Source of the DNA: DATATJ01 sp963789075
GTDB taxonomy: Bacteria > Acidobacteriota > Vicinamibacteria > Vicinamibacterales > CAVVIG01
Length of the DNA: 64,000 bases
Assembly (NCBI GenBank): GCA_963789075.1
Contig: CAWBJQ010000014.1
Coordinates: forward strand, 496,001 to 560,000
Direction of reading: 5' to 3'
Positions 19,246 to 30,781 of the stretch are shown one piece after another. Under the pieces are notes generated by a model. That model was not told the DNA's origin. It made no database searches and was given only the letters and a program-made list of their open reading frames with translations. Made by a program: the position numbers and the translations under genes. Within the stretch, counting starts at the first letter, position 1, and the number at the start of each line of letters is the position of its first letter.

Positions 19246-21354
19246 CTATTCTTTAGTTCCCGCCGCGGCCGCTTCTTCCTGAAGCAGCGCTTTACGGCTG
19301 AGTCGAATCTTGCCCGTCGGATCGATGTTGATCACCTTGACGAGGATCTGTTCGCCCTCTTTCAGCTCGTCCCTGACGTCCTTCACGCGGTGGTTGGCGA
19401 TCTCTGACACGTGGAGGAGGCCGTCGGTGCCCGCCATGATCTCGACAAACGCGCCGAAATCGGTGATGCGCTGAATCTTGCCGAGGTAGGTCTTGTTGAG
19501 CTCCGGCGTGGCCGTGAGCTCCTGGATGATCGAAATCGCCTTAGCCGCCGATTCGCCGTCGGCCGACGCAACGTTGACGCGCCCATCATCTTCGACGTCG
19601 ATCTTCACGCCGGTCCGCTCGATGATGCTGCGGATCATCTTGCCGCCCGGTCCGATGACGTCGCGAATCTTGTCCACCGGAATCCGGATCGTGACGATGC
19701 GCGGCGCGAAGTCGGAGATGTTCAGGCGCGAAGCCGCCAACGCCTCCTTCATCTTGTCGAGGATGTGCATCCGGCCGCGGCGCGCCTGGTCGAGCGCCTT
19801 GCGCATCACCTCAGTGGTGATGCCGCCGACCTTGATGTCCATCTGGAGCGCGGTGATGCCCGTGGAAGTGCCCGCGACCTTGAAATCCATGTCGCCGTAG
19901 TGATCTTCCGCGCCGGCGATGTCAGAGAGAACCGCATACTTGCCGCTCTTCTCGTCCATGACCAGCCCCATCGCGATGCCGGCGACCGGCGCTTTGATCG
20001 GCACGCCGGCGTCCATCATCGCCAACGAACCGCCGCAGACCGACGCCATGGACGAAGAGCCGTTCGACTCGAGAATGTCCGACACGACGCGCACGGTGTA
20101 GGGGAAATGCTCTTCGGTCGGCATCATCGGCGTCAGTGAGCGCTCGGCGAGCGCGCCGTGGCCGATTTCGCGCCGGCCCGGACCGGTCATGCGGCCCACT
20201 TCGCCGACCGAGAAGGGCGGAAAATTGTAGTGGAGCATGAAGCTCTTCCACGTTTCGCCCTCGAAGCTCTCGATCTTCTGCGCATCGTCGGCGGTGCCGA
20301 GCGTGCAGGTGACGAGCGCCTGCGTTTCACCGCGCGTGAACACGGCCGAGCCGTGGGTGCGCGGGAGGACGCCGGTCTCGATCCAGATCGGACGCACTTC
20401 GTCGAATTTCCGGCCGTCGAGGCGGACGTTGTGCGTGAGGACCTCTTCGCGGAGCACCTTTTCTTTCAGCTCCTTGAAGATCGCTTTGGCGTCGGCCTTC
20501 TTTTCGGTTTCCGCTTCGGGGAGCGCCGCGACCAGGTTCTTGAGGGTCAGCTCCACCGTCTCGTAGTTTTCGAGCTTCTCGCGGATGCGCATCGCCTGGG
20601 TCAGCGGGCCCAGCACCTTGCCTTCGATTTCCTGGTAGAAGTCCGCGGCGAATTCCTTCTTCGCGACCGTCACCTTCTTCTTGCCTGCGGCCTTGGCGAG
20701 GTCGTCGATGACGGCGACGATCTGCTTGATGGCGGCGTGCGCCGTGTCGAGCGCCTCGACGACCTGCTCTTCGGTGACTTCCTTCGCGCCCGCTTCCACC
20801 ATCACCAGGCCGTCCTTGCTGCCCACGACGATGAGGTCGAGCTTGCTCTCCTTGCGCTGCAGGAACGTGGGATTGATGACGTACTTGCCGTCGACGAGGC
20901 CCATGCGGACGGCGGCGATGGTCTTCTGGAACGGGATGTCCGAGATGGCGAGCGCCACGGAGGCGCCGGTGATCGCGAGCACGTCGGTGTCGTTCTCCTG
21001 ATCGGCGGAGAGGACGAGCGCGATGATTTGCGTTTCGTAGCGCCAGCCATCGGGAAACAGCGGCCGCGTCGGGCGATCGATGCAGCGGCTCGTGAGCACT
21101 TCCTTTTCGGCCGGCTTGCCTTCACGTTTGAAGAAGCCGCCGGGAATGCGTCCGGACGCGTACGTGTATTCCCGGTAGTCCACCGTCAACGGAAGGAAGT
21201 CGATCCCTTCGCGCGGGTTCGCGGAGCGGCAGGCCGTAACGAGGACGACCGAATCACCGAGGCGGACCATCACGGAGCCGCCCGCCTGCTTGGCGAGCTT
21301 GCCGGTTTCGAGCCGCAGCGTGTTCTGACCAACAGCGATTTCACGAGTGTGCAT
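19246..21354 (-). CDS. pnp: Polyribonucleotide nucleotidyltransferase
   Basis: Phosphorolytic 3'-5' exoribonuclease and degradosome component. The 702-residue protein has the standard order: first RNase PH domain, helical linker, second RNase PH domain (GALAERSLTPMMPTEEHFPY), a KH domain near residues 555-615 (KIRDVIGPGGKMIRSIIERT) and a C-terminal S1 domain (GKIQRITDFGAFVEIMAGTD). I chose ATG 21354; a TTG two codons upstream (21360) is possible and neither has a clear ribosome-binding site. It follows rpsO with 78 bases between, the order usual in bacteria, and the frame is intact. Confidence 0.96.
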   Translation of the reverse strand: MHTREIAVGQNTLRLETGKLAKQAGGSVMVRLGDSVVLVTACRSANPREGIDFLPLTVDYREYTYASGRIPGGFFKREGKPAEKEVLTSRCIDRPTRPLFPDGWRYETQIIALVLSADQENDTDVLAITGASVALAISDIPFQKTIAAVRMGLVDGKYVINPTFLQRKESKLDLIVVGSKDGLVMVEAGAKEVTEEQVVEALDTAHAAIKQIVAVIDDLAKAAGKKKVTVAKKEFAADFYQEIEGKVLGPLTQAMRIREKLENYETVELTLKNLVAALPEAETEKKADAKAIFKELKEKVLREEVLTHNVRLDGRKFDEVRPIWIETGVLPRTHGSAVFTRGETQALVTCTLGTADDAQKIESFEGETWKSFMLHYNFPPFSVGEVGRMTGPGRREIGHGALAERSLTPMMPTEEHFPYTVRVVSDILESNGSSSMASVCGGSLAMMDAGVPIKAPVAGIAMGLVMDEKSGKYAVLSDIAGAEDHYGDMDFKVAGTSTGITALQMDIKVGGITTEVMRKALDQARRGRMHILDKMKEALAASRLNISDFAPRIVTIRIPVDKIRDVIGPGGKMIRSIIERTGVKIDVEDDGRVNVASADGESAAKAISIIQELTATPELNKTYLGKIQRITDFGAFVEIMAGTDGLLHVSEIANHRVKDVRDELKEGEQILVKVINIDPTGKIRLSRKALLQEEAAAAGTKE

Positions 21355-21432
21355 ATTCAAAACTTCAAAACTTAAGAGTGGAAAGAGAAACTGACGGCTT
21401 TCAAGTGTTCGATGGTCGGCGTCGCCGCGCGC

Positions 21433-21702
21433 TTATTTGCGGATGTTCAGACGCTTGATGAGATCCGAATAGCGCTGGGCGTCGGCGCCCTTGAGGTAGT
21501 CCAGCAGCCGGCGGCGCTTGCCGACCAGCATCAACAGGCCGCGGCGGGAGTGGTGATCCTTCGCGTGGGTCTTGAAGTGCTCGGTCAGGTAGTTGATGCG
21601 TTCGCTGAGAATGGCGACCTGCACTTCAGGGGAGCCGGTGTCAGCTGCGTGGGTCTTGTAGTTGCCAATGAGCTCGGTCTTGCGGTCCTTCGTCAACGCC
21701 AC
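21433..21702 (-). CDS. rpsO: 30S ribosomal protein S15
   Basis: Small-subunit protein that binds the central domain of 16S rRNA. Starting at GTG 21702 gives 89 residues, exactly the family length (ALTKDRKTELIGNYKTHAAD), and GGAGGT lies seven bases upstream. A GTG five codons further up is less likely. Typical S15 segments are present: TGSPEVQVAILSERI, LTEHFKTHAKDHHSRRGLL and GKRRRLLDYLKG. Confidence 0.96.
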   Translation of the reverse strand: MALTKDRKTELIGNYKTHAADTGSPEVQVAILSERINYLTEHFKTHAKDHHSRRGLLMLVGKRRRLLDYLKGADAQRYSDLIKRLNIRK

Positions 21703-21763
21703 CTGCGGTACCTCCACGAACGCTCCAGACCGTCACGGACCGGATGCGCCGTCTAGCGAAAAG

Positions 21764-21805
21764 ACATATTGAGAGAATTCTCTTAGTCGTGCAAGCTCAA
21801 TATGT
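21764..21805 (-). promoter_or_regulatory. Promoter and inverted repeat before rpsO
   Basis: On the minus strand TTGCAC (21794-21789), a 17-base spacer and CAATAT (21771-21766) form a good promoter directed at rpsO-pnp. The same stretch is an exact 10-bp inverted pair, ACATATTGAG/CTCAATATGT (21764-21773 and 21796-21805). Its interior holds the 12-base palindrome AGAGAATTCTCT (21772-21783). The left edge touches the truB stop codon. Confidence 0.55.
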
Positions 21806-22774
21806 TACCTCAGAACAACAGAGGGATGCAAAAGCCCCGTGTGCCCGATGGGCTCCGCCAGGGCGACCAGGTCGCCAGCTTGATCGAGCAGTCGGACGTG
21901 GGGAAGGGATTTGGGATTTGGGATTTGGGATTTGCCGACTCCCGAATCCCCAACGAATCCCGAATCCCCAATCCCGAATCCCTTCACGGTGTCCCCCGGC
22001 CCCACATCGCGTCCGTGGATGGCACGCACGACGCCTTCTGGCGTCAGCGCCACAGACGCGAGCTCCGACAGCATGCTCGACAGCGGTATCAGCAAGCCGG
22101 CAGCAGTGGCGGGAGTCCGCTCGAGCGTCTCGAGAGTGAGCGCCGAAGCGAGTGTGAACCCGCCGCTCCCGGTCCGCCGCAGCGCCGTGAGGTGCGCGCC
22201 CGTCCCCAGGCGCTGGCCGAGATCGTGCGCGAGCGATCGGATGTAGAAGCCGCTGGAGCAGTCCACGCGAAGCCTCACCATGTCACCATCACACGCCATC
22301 ACAGCGATTGTGTGAGCGGTGACGACGACAGGGGCGGGAAGGGTGGGAGGGGCGGGTGAGGCAGGACGGCTCGCTCGTGCGAGCTTGTAGCTGCGCTGAC
22401 CGCCGATCTTCTTCGCCGAGTACGCGGGCGGCTGCTGCAGGAACGTGTCGCGGAAGGCGTCGAGCGCTCCGCTCTACGTCTGCTCTCGACGGCATCGGAC
22501 CCACGTACGGCGCCGTCGTTGGCGCGCCTTGCGCGTCGTACGTATCGGTGGCGACGCCCAGGCGAATCTCCGCGTCGTAGCTCTTGTCGCTCGCGCTCAA
22601 GAAGCGGGCGAGGCGCGTCGCGCGGCCGATCACCAGGAGCAGCAGGCCGCTGGCGAGCGGATCGAGCGTGCCGGTATGGCCGATCCGCCGCTCGCCGAGC
22701 ACGCGGCGCACGCGCGCCACGACGTCGTGCGACGTCGGGCCGGACGGTTTGTCGATGACGAGGGCGCCTTCCAT
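21805..22774 (-). CDS. truB: tRNA pseudouridine(55) synthase, repeat inserted near the C-terminus, one frameshift
   Basis: Makes pseudouridine 55 in the tRNA T-loop. The core is clear: LVIDKPSGPTSHDVVARVRR, RRIGHTGTLDPLASGLLLLV with the catalytic Asp, SDKSYDAEIRLG, PPAYSAKKIGGQRSYKLAR and CSSGFYIRSLAHDLG. One break near 22471 joins the halves. Between residues GPGDTV and PHVRLLDQAGDLVALAE, inside the C-terminal RNA-binding tail, about 24 extra residues (KGFGIGDSGFVGDSGVGKSQ) are encoded in frame by a GGGATTTG-type repeat. It follows nrnA by 43 bases in the nusA-infB cluster. Confidence 0.92.
21904..21985. repeat. GGGATTTG/CGAATCCC repeat inside truB
   Basis: Four GGGATTTG-type units (21905-21935) face GAATCCC-type units (21942-21983), giving an imperfect inverted repeat. 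It is read in frame within truB, and a related block lies in the MidA-like gene at 37217-37260. Confidence 0.75.
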
Positions 22775-22817
22775 CAGTCCTCAGTCGTCAAGTCGTCATC
22801 GTCAGACTGTCCGAGGG

Positions 22818-23798
22818 CTACGGGACGCTGACCCCTTCGATTGCGTTTTCGATTTTCCCTACGAACATCTTCTGGAGCGCGTCGATGCCGCCGCTGACGG
22901 TGCAGCCGGCCGCGTTCTTGTGGCCGCCGCCTCCGAATTCTTTCGCGACCGCGCCGATGTCGATGTCGCCTTTCGACCGCATGCTGACGCGGTACTCGTC
23001 GCCTTCGAGCTGTTTGAAGAAGACGACCGCGTGGATCTCCTTCACGGTCAGCGGGAGGTTGATGAGCCCCTCGGTGTCCTCGTACGTGCCGCCGGCGGCC
23101 CGCGCCATCTCGTGATCGAGGTACACGATCGCGATGCGGCCAGACGGATCGATCTGCATCGCGCTCAGCACGGCGCCGAACAGCTTCAAGCGGCCCATGT
23201 TGTTGCTGTCGTACACGTTGCGCGCAACGAGCACCGGATCGACGCCCGCGTCGATCGCTTCACTGCAGATCTCGAACGTGCGCGACGAGATGCTCGAGTA
23301 GTGAAACGATCCCGTATCGGTCAGGATCGCCAGATAGACGTGGGTGGCGATGTCGCGCGTGAGCGGCACACCGAGCGCCTTCACGAGGTCGAACACCATC
23401 TCCCCGCAGGCCGCGGCGCGCGCGTCGAACCAGTTGATCCGGCCGTAGCCCGTGTTGCCCGGGTGATGGTCGATGTTGATCAGGAAGAAGCGATCGATCC
23501 CGGCGACGCCCGTGCGGGCGAGATCACCGCACTCCATGACGATCGCGGCGTCGAAGCTGCCCTCGACGCGCTTGGCGATCGTGATCGCCGGCACGCCCGG
23601 AAACGCCATCAACGGGGGCGGCGCCGCGTCGGCGTTGACGACCGTCACCTCCTTGCCGATCGCCCGCAGCGCATACGCCATCGCGAGCTGCGATCCGATC
23701 GAGTCGCCGTCCGGACGCGAGTGCGAGGAGATGACGAACCGCTGGCGGCTGCGGATCGCGTCGACGATCTGCTGGATTTCCTGGGCGCTATTCGTCAT
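22818..23798 (-). CDS. nrnA: DHH-family phosphoesterase, NrnA-like
   Basis: Degrades very short oligoribonucleotides and dephosphorylates pAp in related bacteria. The 326-residue protein has an N-terminal DHH domain (ISSHSRPDGDSIGSQLAMAY, NIDHHPGNTGYGRINWFD) and a C-terminal DHHA1 domain with the glycine-rich GGGGHKNAAG motif. The start overlaps rbfA by 11 bases. Location between rbfA and truB is the classical position of nrnA. The frame is intact. Confidence 0.9.
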   Translation of the reverse strand: MTNSAQEIQQIVDAIRSRQRFVISSHSRPDGDSIGSQLAMAYALRAIGKEVTVVNADAAPPPLMAFPGVPAITIAKRVEGSFDAAIVMECGDLARTGVAGIDRFFLINIDHHPGNTGYGRINWFDARAAACGEMVFDLVKALGVPLTRDIATHVYLAILTDTGSFHYSSISSRTFEICSEAIDAGVDPVLVARNVYDSNNMGRLKLFGAVLSAMQIDPSGRIAIVYLDHEMARAAGGTYEDTEGLINLPLTVKEIHAVVFFKQLEGDEYRVSMRSKGDIDIGAVAKEFGGGGHKNAAGCTVSGGIDALQKMFVGKIENAIEGVSVP

Positions 23799-24168
23799 CG
23801 GTGTCGGGGGGCTGCGGCTTCGGGCTGGTGTGAATTTCGTTCAGGAGCTGCTCGATGCGGTCCTGGCCGGCGATCGACTCGTCGTAGAAGAACGTCAGCG
23901 CCGGCGTGCGCTTCAAGCGCAGCCGCGATCCGATTTGGCGGCGAAGAAACGGCGTGGCGCGCTCCAGCGCCTTCGCGCAGTTCCGGCGCGCCGCGTCGTC
24001 GCCCAGCGTCGTGAAGTACACGCGCGCGGTTTGGAGATCGGGGCTGATCTGAACCCGGGTCAGCGTGACGAACCCGATCCCCGGATCGTGCACCTCGCGG
24101 GTGAGCAGCAGCGCCAGCTCGGCGCGGATCAGATCGGCAACGCGCTCGGGTCTCGAACCCTGAGACAT
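23788..24168 (-). CDS. rbfA: 30S ribosome-binding factor A
   Basis: Assembly factor that binds the 30S subunit during 16S maturation. The 126-residue product from ATG 24168 has the family pattern: ERVADLIRAELALLLTREVH, DPGIGFVTLTRVQISPDLQT, ARVYFTTLGDD, RRQIGSRLRLKRTPALTFFY. A longer frame exists upstream but would overlap infB, so I take the ATG just after infB. Order infB-rbfA-nrnA-truB is standard. Confidence 0.93.
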   Translation of the reverse strand: MSQGSRPERVADLIRAELALLLTREVHDPGIGFVTLTRVQISPDLQTARVYFTTLGDDAARRNCAKALERATPFLRRQIGSRLRLKRTPALTFFYDESIAGQDRIEQLLNEIHTSPKPQPPDTDDE

Positions 24169-24185
24169 AGAAGTGTTGCAAGCCG

Positions 24186-27038
<2,853 letters not shown>

Positions 27039-27058
27039 GCTTCTTCCTCCGCCGACCG

Positions 27059-28487
27059 CTACTGCTGCGATGTTTCTGCCGGTTCTTCCGCTGCCGCCGG
27101 TTCGCTTTCGCCGCGCGCCGCTGCGAGAATCTTCTCGGCCGTCTTGCCGCCGATGCCGGGAATGTCCGAGAGCTGCTCGACGGTCGCGGCCGCCAGCGCG
27201 TCGATCGTGCCGTAGCCCGCTTCGGCGAGCTTACGCACCATCTTGTCGCCGATGCCGGGAAGCGCGTACGGCGCCGGGCCGGCGCTGCTGCCTTCGACGC
27301 CCTCCGATCCGGCTTCGGCGTTCGGCCGCTTCGGCCTGTTCGGCGGCGTCGGCCGGTCCGGCCGCTTCGCCGTCGGCCGGCTCGGTGGCGCCTTCGAGAC
27401 CTTCGAACTGCGCTTCGACCTCACGCCGCTTTTCTTCTTCGCTCTTGATGTCGATCCGCCAGCCGGTCAGCTTCGCGGCCAGCCGGACGTTCTGGCCTTT
27501 CTTGCCGATCGCGAGCGACAGCTGCTTGTCCTCGACAATCACTTCCATCACGCGTCCGCCATCGTCCACGATCGACACGCGCTGGACCTTCGCCGGGCTG
27601 AGCGCGTTGGTGACGAACGCGATCGCGTCTTCCGACCATTCGACGATGTCGATCTTCTCGCCGCGGAGCTCGCGGATGATCGACTGCACGCGCGTGCCCT
27701 TCATGCCGACGCAGGCGCCGACCGGATCGACGTCGCGCTCGCGCGACATCACCGCGACTTTCGCGCGATCGCCCGCTTCGCGCACGGCGCCGCGGATCAT
27801 GACCGTGCCGTCGTAAATCTCCGGTACTTCCTGCTCGAACAGCTTGATGAGGAGCGCCGGATCGGTGCGCGAGAGCACGATCTGCGGCCCCTTCGCGCTG
27901 CGGTTCACGCCTTTGATCACCGTGCGGACGCGATCGGCCGGCGTGTAGCTTTCGGCGCGCGACTGTTCCTTGCGCGGCAGCACCGCTTCGATGCGCCCGA
28001 TTTCGAGGATGATGTCGCCGTTCTCGAAGCGTTTGACGGTGCCGTTGACGACTTCGCCGACGCGCTCGTTGTATTCGGCGAACACGTGCTCGCGCTCGGC
28101 TTCGCGCACTTTCTGGAAGATGACCTGCTTGGCCGTCTGCGCCGCGATGCGGCCGAGCACTTCGGTCCGCTTCGGGAATTCCATTTCGTCGCCGAGCTCG
28201 ATGCTGTTGGCGACATCGTCGCCGTACAGCTGCTGGTACATCTGCCGCGCTTCGTCGATGGCGATCTCGGTGGCGGGCGTTTCGACCTGCTGCACGACGG
28301 TCTTGAGCGCGAAGAGATCGACCTGGCCGGTCTCCATGTTGAAGCGCGTCTTCAGGTTCTCGCCCGTCTTGTAATATTTGCGCGACGCGGTCGCGACGGC
28401 CTCTTCGATGGCGCTGATGACCACGTCGGGCTCGATGCCTTTTTCCTTGGCCAGCGCTTCGATGGTCTGTTGTAAGGGATTGCTCAT
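27059..28487 (-). CDS. nusA: Transcription termination/antitermination factor NusA, one frameshift
   Basis: RNA-polymerase-binding elongation factor. N-terminal domain (QQTIEALAKEKGIEPDVVIS), S1 domain (VNGTVKRFENGDIILEIGRI), two KH domains (VGACVGMKGTRVQSIIRELR, SLAIGKKGQNVRLAAKLTGW) and a C-terminal acidic linker plus helix-hairpin-helix unit (LPGIGDKMVRKLAEAGYGTI, LSDIPGIGGKTAEKI). The last segment is one base out of frame with the body, with the break near 27315 (GCGGCCGAA, extra C, GCCGAAGCC). The repaired protein is about 475 residues and ends at 27059. Confidence 0.94.
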
Positions 28488-28492
28488 ACCAG

Positions 28493-28978
28493 CTAGAACT
28501 CCACTTCGAGATTCGCGCGCGTAATCACGCCGATCGGCACCCGGTGCCGCCTGCCATCGTCCGCGTCGATGAAAAGATCGTGACCCTCGACGCCGGCCAG
28601 CCGTCCCTTGAAGTATCCCTGGCCGTCGATTTTTTCGCGAAGCACGATCTTCGCGTAGCGCCCCGCGAACCGGCGATAATCGTCTTCCTGACGCAGCGGG
28701 CGATCCAGGCCCGGGGACGAAACTTCCAACGTGTACGCGGCCGGCACGGCGTCCTCGACGTCGAGCACCGCGCTCAGGTCGCGGCTGACCGCCGCGCAGT
28801 CCGCCACGCTGACGGATTCTTCGGCCGTCGCCGCCGGACCCGGCCGGTCGATCTGAACCCGCAGCACCATGCCGCTCGCCTCACGCCGGAACTGCACGTC
28901 GAAGATCTCGAGGCCATGACTCGCGGCCACTCGGCTCGCCATCGCACGCACCGCTTCAACGACATTTGCCGGGGGCAT
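28493..28978 (-). CDS. rimP: Ribosome maturation factor RimP
   Basis: 30S assembly factor, first gene of the nusA-infB cluster. 161 residues: MASRVAASHGLEIFDVQFRR, IDRPG, ADCAAVSRDLSAVLDVEDAV, YTLEVSSPGLDRPLRQEDDY and a C-terminal SH3-like domain ending GVITRANLEVEF. It ends five bases before nusA, implying co-transcription. A repeat cluster sits directly upstream. Confidence 0.94.
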   Translation of the reverse strand: MPPANVVEAVRAMASRVAASHGLEIFDVQFRREASGMVLRVQIDRPGPAATAEESVSVADCAAVSRDLSAVLDVEDAVPAAYTLEVSSPGLDRPLRQEDDYRRFAGRYAKIVLREKIDGQGYFKGRLAGVEGHDLFIDADDGRRHRVPIGVITRANLEVEF

Positions 28979-28985
28979 ATCACAA

Positions 28986-29128
28986 GGTTCCGGTTGAAGC
29001 CGGACACTACAATCCTGGATGTCTACCGACGATTCCGTACGCAGTGTCCGGCTTTAGCCGGACGTCCTCCCGCTTCAGCCGGACCGTCCTCCCGCTTCAG
29101 CCGGACCGTCCTCAGGCTTTAAGCTGGA
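28986..29128. repeat. Cluster of GTCCGGCTTTAGCCGGAC palindromes and 22-bp tandem units
   Basis: In the rimO-rimP gap are TTCCGGTTGAAGCCGGAC (28988-29005) and the perfect GTCCGGCTTTAGCCGGAC (29046-29063). Two exact 22-base tandem copies of a CCCGCTTCAGCCGGAC unit follow (29063-29084, 29085-29106), then a degenerate third (29107-29129). No spacer pattern as in CRISPR arrays is present. Confidence 0.8.
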
Positions 29129-29140
29129 CTACCGCCGCCT

Positions 29141-29169
29141 AAAACAGAAAAAGTGGGCGCATGCCCACT
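29141..29169 (-). terminator. Rho-independent terminator of rimO
   Basis: On the minus strand AGTGGGC and GCCCACT enclose a 4-base loop (29169-29152), followed by TTTTTCTGTTTT. It lies about 36 bases past the rimO stop. Confidence 0.85.
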
Positions 29170-29204
29170 CGGTCCTACCACCAGGCTCTGAATCCATAAC
29201 TATA

Positions 29205-30687
29205 TCACACGGTGTTGGTTATACCCGGTTGTAGGGCTGGTCCTTTGGACCCGACTGGCCGAACCACCAAATCGTATCCACGCGCTGCGACGACCTCGAC
29301 CTCAGCAAAATCGCCGGTGCGATAGGCCGACGGGTCGCACTCGGTGAGGTAAACGCAGGCGTCGATGTCCGGCGCCTGACTTTCGAGCCGGCCCTTCAGG
29401 ACTAGCTCGTGCTCGCTCGCAGGGCCGTCCACGACAATTCGCACGCGCTCGCCGATGCGCCCCCGCTGCCGTTTCTGGGCGAGCCGTTTCTGGAGGCGCA
29501 TCACCTGATTTCGGCGCGACGTTTTCGTGCGTGGCGGCACATCGTCCTGAAGCTCATGAGCAGACGTGCCTTCCTCGTGTGAATAGGTGAAGACGCCTAC
29601 GTGGTCGAACGGGTGCGCGGTGATGAACGCGCACAGCTCATCGACGTCTGCCTGCGTCTCGCCGGGGAAGCCGACGATGAAGGTGGTGCGGAAGCTGACG
29701 CCCGGAACCGCTGCGCGGATACGGTTCAGCAGCGTGTCGTATTTCTGGCGCGTGCCCGGACGCTTCATTCGCTTCAGTACCGCGTTCGACGCGTGCTGCA
29801 GCGGCAGATCGATGTATCGGCAGACCTTTTCGACACTCGGCCATCGCGGCGAGCGTGTCGTCGTCGATCGTCGTCGGATACAGGTAGAGCAGGCGGATCC
29901 ACTCGAGCCCGTCGACCGCGTTCAGCTCGCGCAGCAGGCGGGCGAGCGCGCCGCGTTCCTGACGATCGATCCCGTAGAAGGTCGTGTCCTGCGAGATGAG
30001 CAGCAGCTCCTTCACGCCGCGCGCGGCGAGCATGCGCGCTTCGCGGACGATGGAATCGGCCGGCCGGCTGCGGTACGCACCACGCAGGGTCGGGATGATG
30101 CAGAACGCGCACTTGTAATCGCAGCCTTCGGCGATCTTGACGTAGGCGTAGTGCTTCGGTGTGGCCAGCAGACGCGGCGTGTCGGCATCGTAGATGTACG
30201 ACGGAGTGGTGCTGCGTGCTGGAGTGCTGGGTGCTAGGGTGCTTGGTGCTGGAGTGCTGGGTGCTGAGGTGCCAAGTGCTGGGGTGCCGGACGCACGATA
30301 GAACGTCAGCGGCGCTGCGCCCCGGTCCCTGAGCCCTGCTCCCTGCTCCCCGATCGCCTTGACGATGTCGGGCACTTCGCCCGTGCCGAGAATGGCGTCG
30401 ATCTCGGGGATTTGCGTCTTCAGCTCGTCGCGATAACGCTCGGCGAGGCAGCCGGTGACGATCAGCCGCGTACACGCGCCATCTGTCTTGTGCCGCGCCA
30501 TCTCGAGAATCGCGTCGATCGACTCCTGCTTGGCCGAGTCGATGAACGCGCATGTGTTGACGACGAGCACATCGGCGCCGGCGGCGTCGTTGGTGAGCTC
30601 GTGCCCTGCCTCCTGCGCGAGTCCGAGCATCACTTCGGAGTCGACGAGGTTCTTGGGACAGCCGAGGGAGATCAAGCCTATTTTCAT
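29205..30687 (-). CDS. rimO: Ribosomal protein S12 methylthiotransferase, repeat-derived linker, one frameshift
   Basis: Radical-SAM enzyme that adds a methylthio group to S12. N-terminal UPF0004 domain (KIGLISLGCPKNLVDSEVML), radical-SAM core with the CX3CX2C cluster site CDYKCAFC near residue 190 (HYAYVKIAEGCDYKCAFCII), and a C-terminal TRAM domain. Breaks near 29840 split the core (RYIDLPLQHA region); the rest continues from MKRPGTRQKYDTLLNRIRAA. Between GEVPDIVKAI and YIYDADTPRLLATPKHYAYV is an extra segment of about 45 residues rich in Ala, Pro, Ser and Thr, encoded by intergenic-type repeats. The start is ATG 30687. Confidence 0.92.
30206..30351. repeat. GTGCTGGAGTGCTGGGTGCT repeat inside rimO
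   Basis: Tandem GGTGCTGGAGTGCT-type units (30206-30290), then GGTCCCTGAGCCCTGCTCCC-type units (30325-30350). Both blocks are translated in frame within rimO. Confidence 0.75.
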
Positions 30688-30706
30688 CGTTCAGCCAGAA
30701 AAACTC

Positions 30707-30771
30707 TTCACCACCGAGGACACGAGAGTAAAAATCCTATGGGGTTGATCCTCCGTGTCCTCTGTGGTGAA
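30707..30771. repeat. GGACACGGA-family inverted repeat between asnS and rimO
   Basis: Left arm TTCACCACCGAGGACACGAG (30707-30726) and right arm CTCCGTGTCCTCTGTGGTGA (30751-30770) pair almost fully, with a 24-base unrelated loop. Confidence 0.8.
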
Positions 30772-30781
30772 TGCCTCAGGA

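Noticed and set aside
29063..29129. Possible CRISPR array from three 22-base tandem units
   Set aside because: The units are adjacent with no spacers, the third is degenerate, and no cas gene is near.
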